This document shows, in pieces, positions 1 through 7,198 of a stretch of DNA of 64,000 nt (within the stretch, counting starts at the first letter, position 1; the number at the start of each line of letters is the position of its first letter). A program made the position numbers and the translations under genes. The stretch covers positions 124,001-188,000 of the forward strand of contig NZ_BMTQ01000015.1 of assembly GCF_014649755.1 (NCBI RefSeq), given 5' to 3'. Source of the DNA: Streptomyces litmocidini. Its GTDB lineage: Bacteria; Actinomycetota; Actinomycetes; Streptomycetales; Streptomycetaceae. The notes under the pieces are model-generated. The model did not search any database. It had not been told where the DNA came from and saw only the letters and a program-made list of their open reading frames with translations.

Positions 1-795
1 GACGGGGGTGACGAGGCCGATCCAATGGCTGGACAGCCGGGGCGTGAGGACCGGCACGGGGACGATCAGGCGCTTGCGGAGCCCGGCGACCTCCGCGTAC
101 CGCTCCATCATCTCCCGGTACGTGAGCACGTCGGGGCCGCCGATGTCGAAGGTCCGGTTGACGTCCGGGGGCATGCCGGCGCTCCCCACCAGGTACCGCA
201 GCACGTCGCGGACCGCGATGGGCTGGACCCGGCTGTCGACCCAGCTGGGCGTGACCATGACCGGCAGTCGCTCGGTCAGGTACCGGAGCATCTCGAAGGA
301 GGCCGATCCGGAGCCGATGACGACGGCGGCCCGCAGGACGGTGGTGGGGACGCCCGAGTCGAGGAGGACGCGGCCCACCTCGGTGCGGGAGCGCAGGTGG
401 GGCGAGAGCTCCTCCTCCGGCACTCCGCGCGGGGCCAGTCCGCCCAGGTAGACGATGCGCCGCACCCCGGCGGAGCGGGCTTCGGCGGCGAAGGTGCGGG
501 CGGCGAGCCGGTCGGTGTCCTCGAAGTCCGCCGTCGAGCTCATGGAGTGGACGAGGTAGTAGGCGACGTCGACGCCGGCGAGGGCCGCGCGGAGGCTCTC
601 GGCGTCGGTGACGTCGCCGCGCGCGGTCTCCACGCGGTCGGTCCAGGGGAAGTCGCGGAGCTTGTCCGGGTGCCGGGCGAGACAGCGCACGGAGTGGCCG
701 CTGTCGAGCAGCTCCGGCACGAGGCGGCCCCCGATGTAGCCGCTCGCACCGGTGACCAGGCAGCGGGCGCCCTCGGACGGGGTGGGAGTGTCCAT
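1..795 (-). CDS. NAD(P)-binding SDR-type oxidoreductase/epimerase (C-terminus beyond window)
   Basis: The N-terminal 265 residues are visible and the gene runs off the left edge. Near residue 15 is a Rossmann nucleotide-binding motif GASGYIGG, followed by an NmrA/epimerase-like core (YYLVHSM, VYLGGL, VVIGSGSASFEMLRYL). This matches the atypical SDRs that act as NAD(P)H-dependent reductases on small hydrophobic substrates; many carry a C-terminal DUF2867 domain, which would lie outside. The ATG at 795 has only a weak ribosome site (GGAT). A GTACA/TGTAC dyad lies 31 bases upstream. Gene order with the sigma factor and photolyase on the same strand suggests a light or oxidative stress role; that is inference. 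Confidence 0.82.
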   Translation of the reverse strand, partial: MDTPTPSEGARCLVTGASGYIGGRLVPELLDSGHSVRCLARHPDKLRDFPWTDRVETARGDVTDAESLRAALAGVDVAYYLVHSMSSTADFEDTDRLAARTFAAEARSAGVRRIVYLGGLAPRGVPEEELSPHLRSRTEVGRVLLDSGVPTTVLRAAVVIGSGSASFEMLRYLTERLPVMVTPSWVDSRVQPIAVRDVLRYLVGSAGMPPDVNRTFDIGGPDVLTYREMMERYAEVAGLRKRLIVPVPVLTPRLSSHWIGLVTPV

Positions 796-1234
796 GCGCT
801 GATCCGTTTCACCGATGGCCGTGGCGTACACGCCTTGTACCGCTTCTTCGTCGCCTTGGGGGCACCCGGATGCGGGACCGCCCCGCCCCTCGGTTCGCCT
901 CCGGAGGGCGCGCCTTCCGGGGACGTCGAGGTGCGTGCCTTCCGGGGGACGGTGCGGCGCGTGCCTTGCGGAGGCCGTCGGGGCGGGACGCTCCTGAGAC
1001 CCCGTGCGTCGCCGGGCCTCCCTTTCGCATCGTTTGCGCGTCGCAAGGCGGACGTCAGGTCCGGTGCGATCCACGGGGTCGCGGCGGGCGCCGTGGCACG
1101 TCGTCCGGGCGCCTCCCCCACCGCGGTGCGGTCCTGGGGCCGGCGGTACGGCGACGGCCCTGCCGTGCGTGCGGACGGACGGCACCGGCGGTGGAGCCCT
1201 TCGGACGTCGCGATGCCCGAGGAGACGTGCCGGC
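796..1234. other. Gene-free spacer upstream of the SDR gene
   Basis: This 439-base gap between the ECF sigma stop and the SDR start shows no open frame with credible protein features. It holds the 826-840 dyad and three imperfect copies of a GC-rich element resembling GCGTGCCTTCCGGGG between about 908 and 972. It probably carries the SDR promoter on the minus strand. Confidence 0.5.
826..840. promoter_or_regulatory. GTACA-N5-TGTAC dyad, possible MerR/LitR-type operator
   Basis: A perfect 5-base inverted repeat with a 5-base spacer lies 31 bases upstream of the SDR start on the minus strand. Dyads of this spacing suit MerR-family or other dimeric regulators. LitR (a MerR/CarH-type photoreceptor) controls comparable genes in Streptomyces, but no regulator gene is visible here to pair with it, so the assignment is inference. 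Confidence 0.35.
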
Positions 1235-1954
1235 TCACGGCGTCGGGCGTCCCGCCCGCCGAGGCGGCGCGGGTGGCCCGGCGGGCACGCCCGCTCCCGG
1301 GACGGCGCGCCCCGCCGGGCGACCGGACCGGACCGGTCGGCCGTCGACCGCGGCGACCGCGAGGCTGTGGCGCATGCGCTGGAGGCCGCGCCGCGCGTGG
1401 CTCTTGACCGTGCCCAGGGGCATGCCGGTGCGGTCGGCGATCTGCGTCTGGGTCAGATCGGCGAAGTAGGCGAGTTCCAGGACGTCGCGCTGGACGCGCG
1501 GCAGCCTGGCCAGTTCCTCGGTGACGACCATCCGGTCGAGGACCCGGTCGGACCGCTCGGCCGCCCGGGCCTCGTGCTCCAGCGCGGCGCCGAGGGTCGC
1601 CGCGAGTTCGGCGCGACGGGTGCGGGCGGTCAGCGCGTCGGCGACCTTCCGGCGGGTGATGCCGGTGAGCCAGGCCGGCAGGGTGCCGCGCTCGGGGCGG
1701 AAGCCGGTCCGCCCGCGCCACGCGGCGACGAACACCTGCTGGGTGACGTCCTCGGCCTCGCGGGGGTCCCCCAGCGCCCGTGCCGCCAGAGCGTGGACCA
1801 GGCGGCCCCAGCGCCGGTACGCAGCGGCCAGGCAGCGCTCGTCGCCGCGTACCAGGCCGTGGGCGATGCGGTCGTCGCCGTCTTCGAGCGGCGTGTGGCC
1901 GGGGTGCGGGTCCGCGGCACCGTCGAGGTCGCTGGTGATCCGGTGTGCGGTCAT
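1235..1954 (-). CDS. ECF-type RNA polymerase sigma factor (LitS-like context)
   Basis: A 239-residue sigma-70 family protein. Region 2 is at about residues 40-105 (AYRRWGRLVHALAARALGD, EAEDVTQQVFVAAW). Region 4 is at about 140-195, with a helix-turn-helix TQTQIADRTGMPLGTVKSHARRG typical of sigma-70 region 4. The ATG at 1954 was chosen because GGGAGGA sits 6 bases upstream; upstream in-frame sequence is not sigma-like. No anti-sigma gene is adjacent. It is flanked by photolyase and SDR genes on the same strand, an arrangement like the neighbourhood of Streptomyces LitS, the sigma factor of light-induced carotenoid synthesis. Identity as LitS itself is inferred from context. Confidence 0.88.
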   Translation of the reverse strand: MTAHRITSDLDGAADPHPGHTPLEDGDDRIAHGLVRGDERCLAAAYRRWGRLVHALAARALGDPREAEDVTQQVFVAAWRGRTGFRPERGTLPAWLTGITRRKVADALTARTRRAELAATLGAALEHEARAAERSDRVLDRMVVTEELARLPRVQRDVLELAYFADLTQTQIADRTGMPLGTVKSHARRGLQRMRHSLAVAAVDGRPVRSGRPAGRAVPGAGVPAGPPAPPRRAGRPTP

Positions 1955-2136
1955 GGCGCTTCCTCCCACGGGTGGCGGCACGGGTTTCCGCCGGGGCGTG
2001 CCGCGGCGAGCGGCGTCGGGACCCCGTCGGTCCCGTACGCCCCCACGTTCCGGCCGACGCGCCCCGCCGTACAACTCGCGTCGTTTCCGCAGCGAAATCG
2101 ATGCCGCGCGCGCCCGGTACGGGGCGCAGGGGCCGA

Positions 2137-3510
2137 TCAGGCCGCGCCCCGGGCCCGCAGGAAGCGCGTCAGGCCCTCGGAGAGCTCGACCACCGGGTCC
2201 GGGTAGTCGAAGGACGCCCGATCGGACCCGGTGAGCCGCCAGGGTTCGTGGACGGCCGGTCCGTCGAGGGCGGCGAGCTCCGGAACCCAGCGGCGGACGT
2301 ACCCGCCGTCGGGGTCGTACCGTCTGGCCTGCCGGACCGGGTTGAGGACGCGCTGGGGCCTGCTGTCCGTGCCCGTGCCCGCCACCCACTGCCAGTTGAG
2401 CTGGTTGTTCGCGACGTCCCCGTCCACCAGCAGGGAGAGGAAGTGGCGCGCCCCCTCCCTCCAGTCGATGTAGAGCGTCTTCGCCAGGAAGGAGGCGGTG
2501 ATCAGCCGGCCGCGGTTGTGCATCCACCCCTCGTGGGCGAGTTGCCGCATGGCGGCGTCGACGACGGGATAGCCGGTCCGTCCCTCCCGCCAGGCGGCGA
2601 GGTCTTCTTCGGCCTCGGCCCCCCGCCTCCAACGATCCTGACGGGGGCGGTAGTCCGTGTGCGCCGCTTCGGGCCGGGCGGCCAGGACCTGGTGGTGGAA
2701 GTCTCGCCAGCACACCTGCCGCACGAAGGCGTCGGCCCCCGCGCCGCCCCTCCTCCGCGCCCTGTGCACCGCCTCGGTCGCGGAGACGGCGCCGAAGTGG
2801 AGGTGGGGCGAGAGGCGGGACGTGGCGTCACCCGCCAGGTCGTCGTGGTGCTCCTCGTACGTGTCGACCTGATCCGCCAGCCATGAGCCGAGCAGCTTGC
2901 GCCCCTCGCTCTCCCCTCCCACGGCGAGGCCCGGCGACACGCCGGCGACCGCGGAACGCCGGGGGACGCGCTCGGACCGCACCCCCGAGGGGACGCGCAG
3001 CGCTCCGGGGGCGGGCAGCGGCGCCCGCAGCGGTTCGGCGATCCAGCGCTTGCAGTAGGGCGTGAACACGGCGAAGTGGTCCCTTCCGTGGGGAAGGACG
3101 TCGCCGGGTGGAACGACGGTGACGACGCCGTCGTGCACGTACAGCCGGCAGCCGTCCTCCTCCAGCGCCTCGCGCAGTCGCGCCTCCCGTGCCCGGGCGA
3201 ACGCCGTCACGCCGGCGGCCATGTGCACCTCGTCGGCGTCCGTCTGCCGCACCAGGGCCCGCACCTCGGACACCGTGTCGCCCTCCCGCACCACGAGACG
3301 ACCGCCGCGGTCCCGCAGTCCCCGGTCCAGGTCCGCGAGGCAGTCGGCGAGGAAGGCCAGCCGGTTGGGGACCGCGAATCCCGCACGGTCCACGGCCGGG
3401 TCACGGACGAACAGCGGAACCACTTCCTGCGCCCCTTCGACCGCGGCCCTGAGGGGCGGATGGTCGTGGACCCTGAGGTCAGAGGTGTACAGAACGACGG
3501 AGACGGTCAT
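2137..3510 (-). CDS. phr: Deoxyribodipyrimidine photolyase
   Basis: A 457-residue cryptochrome/photolyase family protein that repairs UV-made cyclobutane pyrimidine dimers using light and FAD. The N-terminal alpha/beta antenna domain starts VVLYTSDLRVHDHPPL. The C-terminal FAD domain has HLHFGAVS, FVRQVCWRDFHHQVL, GWMHNRGRLITASFLAKTL and the signature NNQLNWQWVAGTGTDS, with conserved Asn and Trp residues of CPD class I enzymes. The ATG at 3510 follows GGGAGGG at good spacing. It lies 182 bases upstream of the ECF sigma gene on the same strand and could be co-regulated with it. A DNA-repair photolyase is favoured over a cryptochrome because the bacterial CPD motifs are intact. Confidence 0.95.
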   Translation of the reverse strand: MTVSVVLYTSDLRVHDHPPLRAAVEGAQEVVPLFVRDPAVDRAGFAVPNRLAFLADCLADLDRGLRDRGGRLVVREGDTVSEVRALVRQTDADEVHMAAGVTAFARAREARLREALEEDGCRLYVHDGVVTVVPPGDVLPHGRDHFAVFTPYCKRWIAEPLRAPLPAPGALRVPSGVRSERVPRRSAVAGVSPGLAVGGESEGRKLLGSWLADQVDTYEEHHDDLAGDATSRLSPHLHFGAVSATEAVHRARRRGGAGADAFVRQVCWRDFHHQVLAARPEAAHTDYRPRQDRWRRGAEAEEDLAAWREGRTGYPVVDAAMRQLAHEGWMHNRGRLITASFLAKTLYIDWREGARHFLSLLVDGDVANNQLNWQWVAGTGTDSRPQRVLNPVRQARRYDPDGGYVRRWVPELAALDGPAVHEPWRLTGSDRASFDYPDPVVELSEGLTRFLRARGAA

Positions 3511-3681
3511 CGCGCCCTCCCTGTTCGGCCGCCGATCGCGAGCGCGCCGCACCGGCGTACTGGTTTTCGCACTTCTGTATCCGCGGTTCCCCCGGGCCCC
3601 GGGCTGCGGATGCACTCGGCCGCGGTCCCCCGACGGAGCCGGAGGACGCCCGAGGGGCCGTGCCCTTCGGGCGAAGAGCGA

Positions 3682-3714
3682 ACGGGCCCGCTCTCGCGTG
3701 CGAGAGGGGCCCGT
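3682..3714 (-). terminator. Strong hairpin terminator
   Basis: Nested perfect arms ACGGGCCC/GGGCCCGT and CTCTCGC/GCGAGAG surround a 2-base loop, with one unpaired G. It sits 74 bases past the stop of the small secreted protein gene and before the photolyase promoter, so it should insulate the two minus-strand units. No T-run follows, as is common for Streptomyces terminators. Confidence 0.75.
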
Positions 3715-3787
3715 CGCCGCGTCCCGTGCGGGTCACGGGACGCGTGGGTCTTGCTCAGTGGTGCCTGTTGCCGGGCGTGGCCGCAGG

Positions 3788-4021
3788 TCAGTGGTTGCCG
3801 AGGTAGTCGAACTCCGTGCCCCCGTCCCAGCCCTTCTCCGAGCACGAAGCCGTGAAGATCGTGCCGTACACGGAGGGGACGCCGGCCACCGCGCAGTGCG
3901 AGGCGAAGCCGGAGCCGCCCTCGGAGAACCTTCCGATTCCGGAGCCGTCGTGGGCGAGCGCGGCACCGGCGCCGCCGAGCAGGATCCCCACGGCCAGGAC
4001 AGACGCGGCCAGAGAACGCAT
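3788..4021 (-). CDS. Small secreted protein of unknown function
   Basis: A 77-residue protein. It has a Sec-type signal peptide (LAASVLAVGILLGGAGAALA, cleavage after about residue 23) and a mature part of roughly 54 residues with two Cys (SHCAV and TASCS), which probably form one disulfide outside the cell. The mature chain is rich in Gly, Ser and aromatic residues and ends EFDYLGNH. The start is supported by GAGGAG 5 bases upstream. Similar tiny exported proteins are common in Streptomyces and are generally uncharacterised; I do not recognise the family. It forms its own transcription unit, closed by the 3682-3714 hairpin. Confidence 0.75.
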   Translation of the reverse strand: MRSLAASVLAVGILLGGAGAALAHDGSGIGRFSEGGSGFASHCAVAGVPSVYGTIFTASCSEKGWDGGTEFDYLGNH

Positions 4022-4308
4022 GGCTACTCCTCATGAGTACGAGTTCCGAGTGACGTGGCAGAAGTGCCCGTCGCGCGGTCAAACGCCCGCGGGGACCGAC
4101 GAGACACCACGTCTCACTCCAATGCCGGACAGCGGATCTCTGGGTCGCAGGCCTGCAGAAACGATGCTTTCCAACGGCCCGTTGAGATCGGCCTCACCCC
4201 CTGCGGCCCGGCGTCCGTCACCCGTGTGCCACGTGGGACCTCCCGGCCGCCTCGGCCGACCGAGGCGCAGGGGGACCTGAACGAGGGCGGGTCACGAGGG
4301 GCGCGCCG

Positions 4309-4353
4309 GTGAGCGAGCCATCGGTGAGCGAGTCATCGGTGAGCGAGTCATCG
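4309..4353. repeat. 15-base tandem repeat, 3 copies
   Basis: Three consecutive copies of a unit reading GTGAGCGAGYCATCG. Copies 2 and 3 are identical and copy 1 differs by one base. It lies 80 bases before the 9-base array. Confidence 0.9.
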
Positions 4354-4432
4354 GTGGGCGCGTGCTCCTGGGCCGAGCGCACGGCACGGGAGGACGTGCC
4401 GATGCGCGCTCCCACGCGCCGAACGTCACCGC

Positions 4433-4522
4433 CACGCCGGTCACGCCGGTCACGCCGGTCACGCCGGTCACGCCGGTCACGCCGGTCACGCCGGTCACGC
4501 CGGTCACGCCGGTCACGCCGGT
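4433..4522. repeat. 9-base tandem repeat, 10 perfect copies
   Basis: Ten identical back-to-back copies of CACGCCGGT, followed by a diverging half copy. The unit length is a multiple of three, so all frames stay open across it. There are no spacers, so it is not a CRISPR. Perfect identity suggests recent slippage expansion, and copy number probably varies between strains. Confidence 0.95.
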
Positions 4523-4693
4523 CACGCAGAACGTGCCCGTGCGACAGGGGGGTACGGCGCCCGGCGCGGCGGCCCGGCCCCGCCGCCGAGGCATTCGCGA
4601 GCGGCGGGCCCCGGCACGGTCAGGAGCCGCCCTCGCCTCCACCCTCCCCCGGCCCGCCCCCGTTTCACCGGCCCCCTCCGACCGCCGCGCTGT

Positions 4694-4699
4694 TAAGCT
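4694..4699 (+). promoter_or_regulatory. Possible -10 element of the ABC-F transcript
   Basis: TAAGCT fits the TAnnnT core of Streptomyces housekeeping -10 boxes and would start a transcript near 4706, giving a leader of about 190 bases before the ABC-F gene. No good -35 box is visible at 16-18 bases, so this is tentative. The same GTTAAGCTG string recurs just before the PucR-type gene at 49939. Confidence 0.3.
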
Positions 4700-4736
4700 G
4701 TGGTGGACGTAGACCGTGTATCGAGGAGTCGCAGAC

Positions 4737-4766
4737 GTGGCGGGTGAAGACGACATCTCCGGGTGA
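4737..4766 (+). CDS. Nine-residue upstream ORF (candidate leader peptide) of the ABC-F gene
   Basis: GTG start with GAGGAG eight bases upstream (4723-4728). It encodes MAGEDDISG and stops at TGA 4764-4766. It sits at the 5' end of a structured leader ending in the 4851-4875 hairpin directly before the ABC-F ribosome site. Antibiotic-resistance ABC-F genes are often controlled by ribosome stalling on such short upstream ORFs, which frees the downstream gene from attenuation. Whether this one is translated and stalls is inference; an overlapping frame from GTG 4744 lacks a ribosome site. Confidence 0.5.
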   Translation: MAGEDDISG

Positions 4767-4850
4767 GATCCGGATCTGACGGCCACCGGCCGGTGCTCAG
4801 GCGCACCGCTGAGGTGGTCCGTTTCGTCGTACCCCTTTCCCCGTCTGCCC

Positions 4851-4875
4851 AGGGCAGAGGACCAAGCTCTGCCCT
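4851..4875 (+). promoter_or_regulatory. Attenuator-like hairpin before ABC-F
   Basis: Perfect 9-base arms AGGGCAGAG and CTCTGCCCT flank a 7-base loop, ending 10 bases before the ABC-F ribosome site GAGGA (4886-4890). A further dyad CTCAG/CTGAG and a CCACC/GGTGG pairing lie in 4781-4820, offering alternative folds. This is the arrangement expected of transcription attenuation or Shine-Dalgarno control. Confidence 0.6.
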
Positions 4876-4896
4876 CAGTACCTCCGAGGACCTTTC

Positions 4897-6531
4897 ATGT
4901 CCGACGCCGCCATCGTCTGCTCGAACCTCTCCTTCGCCTGGCCCGACGACACCCCCGTCTTCGACGGCCTGTCCTTCAGCGTGCCCTCCGGCCGTACGGG
5001 CCTGGTCGCCCCCAACGGCTCCGGCAAGTCCACCCTGCTCAAGCTGATCGCGGGTGAACTCGAGCCGGCCACCGGCACGGTGTCCGTCGAAGGCACCCTC
5101 GGCCACCTCCCGCAGAGCCTGCCCCTGACCGGGAATCTCACCGTCGCCGAGGTGCTCGGCATCGCCGGGGTGATCCGCGCCCTGGACGCCGTCGAATCCG
5201 GTGACGTGGCCGAGGAGCACTTCACCACCATCGGCGACGACTGGGACATCGAGGAACGCACCCGTGCCCAGCTCGACCGCCTGGGCCTGGCCCACCTGTC
5301 CCTGAACCGCGGCCTGAGCACGCTCAGCGGCGGCCAGGTGGTCTCCCTCGGCCTCGCCGCCCAGCTGCTCAAGCGCCCGGACGTCCTGCTGCTCGACGAG
5401 CCCACCAACAACCTCGACCTGGAGGCCCGCCACAAGCTCTACGACGTGCTGTCGGACTTCAACGGCTGTCTGCTCCTGGTCAGTCACGACCGCGCACTGC
5501 TCGACCGCATGGAACGCATCGCCGAACTCGGCAGCGACGAACTGCGGCTGTACGGAGGCGACTTCACCGAGTACGAGGAAGCCGTCCGCGCCGAGCGGGA
5601 AGTCGCAGAGAAGAACGTGCGCAACGCCGAGCAGGAACTCAAGCGGGAGAAGCGGGAGATGCAGCAGGCCCGCGAGCGCGCCGACCGGCGGGCGAGCAAC
5701 GCCGCCAAGAACCTCAAGAGCGCCGGCCTGCCCCGCATCTTCGCCGGCACCATGAAGCGGGGCGCGCAGGAGGCCGCCGGCCGGGCCGGACAGATGCACG
5801 CCTCCCGGGTCGGCGAGGCCAAGGCCCGTCTGGACGAGGCCGGGCGCGCGCTGCGCGAGGAACAGCGCCTCACCCTGGAACTGCCCGACACCCGTGTGCC
5901 CGCCGGCCGCAACCTGTTCCTGGGCGAAGGGATGCGGGTGCGTCTCGGCGGCGAGGACGTGTTCGCACCGGGTGGTGTCGACCTGACCGTCCGGGGCCCG
6001 GAGCGCATCGCGCTGACCGGCCCCAACGGCGCGGGGAAGACGACCCTGATGCGTCTGATCACCGGCGACCTCGCCCCGGACAGCGGGGAGATCAAGCGCG
6101 GCGACGGCCGGATCGCCTATCTGTCGCAGCGCCTCGACCTGCTGGACCTGGACCGCACGGTGGCGGAGAACTTCGCCGAGTTCGCCCCCGCGCGGCCGGA
6201 GGCGGAGCGGATGAACCTGCTCGCCCGCTTCCTCTTCCGGGGCCCCCGGGCCCACCTGCCGGTCGGGGTCCTCTCGGGCGGCGAGCGGCTGCGCGCCACC
6301 CTGGCCTGCGTGCTGTGTGCCGAACCGGCCCCTCAGCTGCTGCTGCTCGACGAGCCCACCAACAACCTCGACCTGGTCAGCGCGGGCCAGTTGGAAAGCG
6401 CGCTCAACTCCTATCAGGGCGCGTTCCTGGTGGTCAGCCACGACGAGAGGTTCCTCACCGGGATCGGGGTCGACCGATGGCTGCGGCTGGCCGACGGTGC
6501 GCTCGTGGAGACCGGGGACCCCGAGGTGTGA
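4897..6531 (+). CDS. ABC-F family ATPase (ribosome-protection type candidate)
   Basis: A 544-residue soluble protein with two ATPase domains and no membrane segment, as in ABC-F proteins, which bind the ribosomal E site and can dislodge antibiotics or rescue stalled ribosomes. Domain 1 has Walker A PNGSGKST (about 39-46), signature LSGGQ (about 143) and LLLDEPTNNLDL (about 165). A charged interdomain linker spans about 190-330. Domain 2 has GPNGAGKTT (about 375), LSGGE (about 459) and LLLDEPTNNLDL (about 482). Both catalytic Glu residues are present. The start follows GAGGA at 6-base spacing. The upstream ORF plus hairpin suggest drug-induced attenuation. Whether it confers resistance, and to which class, cannot be told from sequence. 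Confidence 0.93.
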   Translation: MSDAAIVCSNLSFAWPDDTPVFDGLSFSVPSGRTGLVAPNGSGKSTLLKLIAGELEPATGTVSVEGTLGHLPQSLPLTGNLTVAEVLGIAGVIRALDAVESGDVAEEHFTTIGDDWDIEERTRAQLDRLGLAHLSLNRGLSTLSGGQVVSLGLAAQLLKRPDVLLLDEPTNNLDLEARHKLYDVLSDFNGCLLLVSHDRALLDRMERIAELGSDELRLYGGDFTEYEEAVRAEREVAEKNVRNAEQELKREKREMQQARERADRRASNAAKNLKSAGLPRIFAGTMKRGAQEAAGRAGQMHASRVGEAKARLDEAGRALREEQRLTLELPDTRVPAGRNLFLGEGMRVRLGGEDVFAPGGVDLTVRGPERIALTGPNGAGKTTLMRLITGDLAPDSGEIKRGDGRIAYLSQRLDLLDLDRTVAENFAEFAPARPEAERMNLLARFLFRGPRAHLPVGVLSGGERLRATLACVLCAEPAPQLLLLDEPTNNLDLVSAGQLESALNSYQGAFLVVSHDERFLTGIGVDRWLRLADGALVETGDPEV

Positions 6532-6537
6532 CCGGGA

Positions 6538-6570
6538 GGCGGCGCGGCCACTGCCCCTGGCCGCGCCGCC
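6538..6570 (+). terminator. Hairpin terminator of the ABC-F gene
   Basis: Perfect 13-base arms GGCGGCGCGGCCA/TGGCCGCGCCGCC flank a 7-base loop, starting 6 bases after the stop codon. Very stable, with no T-run. Confidence 0.9.
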
Positions 6571-6615
6571 GCGGCACGCCCGTAGCGCGGCGGCCGTCAG
6601 GCCGCCCTTTCCGCC

Positions 6616-6715
6616 GCGGTTCGCCGGCGGAGAACCGGCGGGGGACCGGTGCGGTTCGCCGGCGGAGTACCGTCGCGGTCCACCGGCGAGGGACCGGTGG
6701 TGCGCACCGGCGGGA
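6616..6715. repeat. Imperfect GC-rich repeats
   Basis: Three diverged copies of an element beginning GCGGTTCGCCGGCGGAG occur at 6616, 6651 and 6675, each followed by an ACCG-type tail. They lie just past the stop of the small minus-strand gene at 6758 and may form alternative hairpins there. Confidence 0.45.
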
Positions 6716-6757
6716 ACCAGCGGCGTGCGCCGCGCGGGCGGTCCGCGCCGCGACCGG

Positions 6758-6952
6758 CTACAGCCCCAGGTCCAGAGCGAGGCACGAGGAGAAGTTCCAC
6801 GCGCCTTCCGGGGCGTATTCCGCGGTCACCCCCGCGTTCGGTTCGGCCTGCTTCTCCTCGATCATGCTCTCCGGAGGGACGCGCTCGGGGAGCCTGCCGA
6901 ACCGTTCGTGCCGCGCCGTCGCCGCGGGGTCCACCGTGAGTTCCTTGCCCAT
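6758..6952 (-). CDS. Orphan 64-residue peptide, function unknown
   Basis: The product has no signal peptide. A polar N-terminal half contains ATARHERFGRLPERVP and an acidic stretch SMIEEKQAEP. A short C-terminal segment, EGAWNFSSCLALDLGL, contains the only Cys and a hydrophobic end. Codon third positions are strongly GC-biased, supporting translation. GGAG lies 8 bases before ATG 6952, and a sigma-70-like promoter (7017-7045) points at it. A leader-like half followed by a compact Ser/Cys-containing end is the shape of a RiPP precursor, but no modification enzyme lies nearby, so it could equally be a small regulator. I do not recognise the family. Confidence 0.7.
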   Translation of the reverse strand: MGKELTVDPAATARHERFGRLPERVPPESMIEEKQAEPNAGVTAEYAPEGAWNFSSCLALDLGL

Positions 6953-7016
6953 GGCCGATCTCCACTTCGTCGTTCCTGGATCCGGATCACGTTCCGTCCA
7001 CCGTCCGAACACCATC

Positions 7017-7045
7017 AATATGCCCCTTCTCTCGTAACCGGTCAA
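7017..7045 (-). promoter_or_regulatory. Sigma-70-type promoter of the 64-residue peptide gene
   Basis: Read on the minus strand: -35 TTGACC (7045-7040), a 17-base spacer, and -10 CATATT (7022-7017). This predicts a start near 7010 and a 5' leader of about 58 bases. The surroundings are unusually AT-rich for this genome. Confidence 0.6.
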
Positions 7046-7198
7046 GACGGTGACGTAACTTCGCCCACACATTCTCCTCCCCCTACATAACCCCTTTGAC
7101 TGGTGATACTTTCACGGCAGAGGGGCGACCGGTGCCCAGCCGCCCGCCAGGGCGCGGCGCACGCGGCGCGTCAGGCCGTCACACACGGAGGGCTTCAC

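Larger units (their letters stand above)
4022..4690. other. Gene-free region with tandem repeats
   Basis: Between the secreted protein gene and the ABC-F leader I see no credible gene. The region holds three 15-base tandem copies (4309-4353) and ten 9-base copies (4433-4522). Open frames across the repeats translate to low-complexity Val-Thr-Pro or Val-Thr-Gly tracts on either strand and have no ribosome site. Confidence 0.6.

Noticed and set aside
2137..3615. Upstream extension of the photolyase to 3615
   Set aside because: The first 35 codons are Arg-rich non-photolyase sequence, while ATG 3510 has GGGAGGG and begins the conserved antenna domain.
4433..4522. CRISPR-like repeat array
   Set aside because: The ten copies touch each other with no spacers, and no cas gene is present; it is a simple tandem repeat.
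4292..4786. Coding sequence over the 9-base array on either strand
   Set aside because: Products are low-complexity Val-Thr-Pro or Val-Thr-Gly tracts without a ribosome site or conserved ends.
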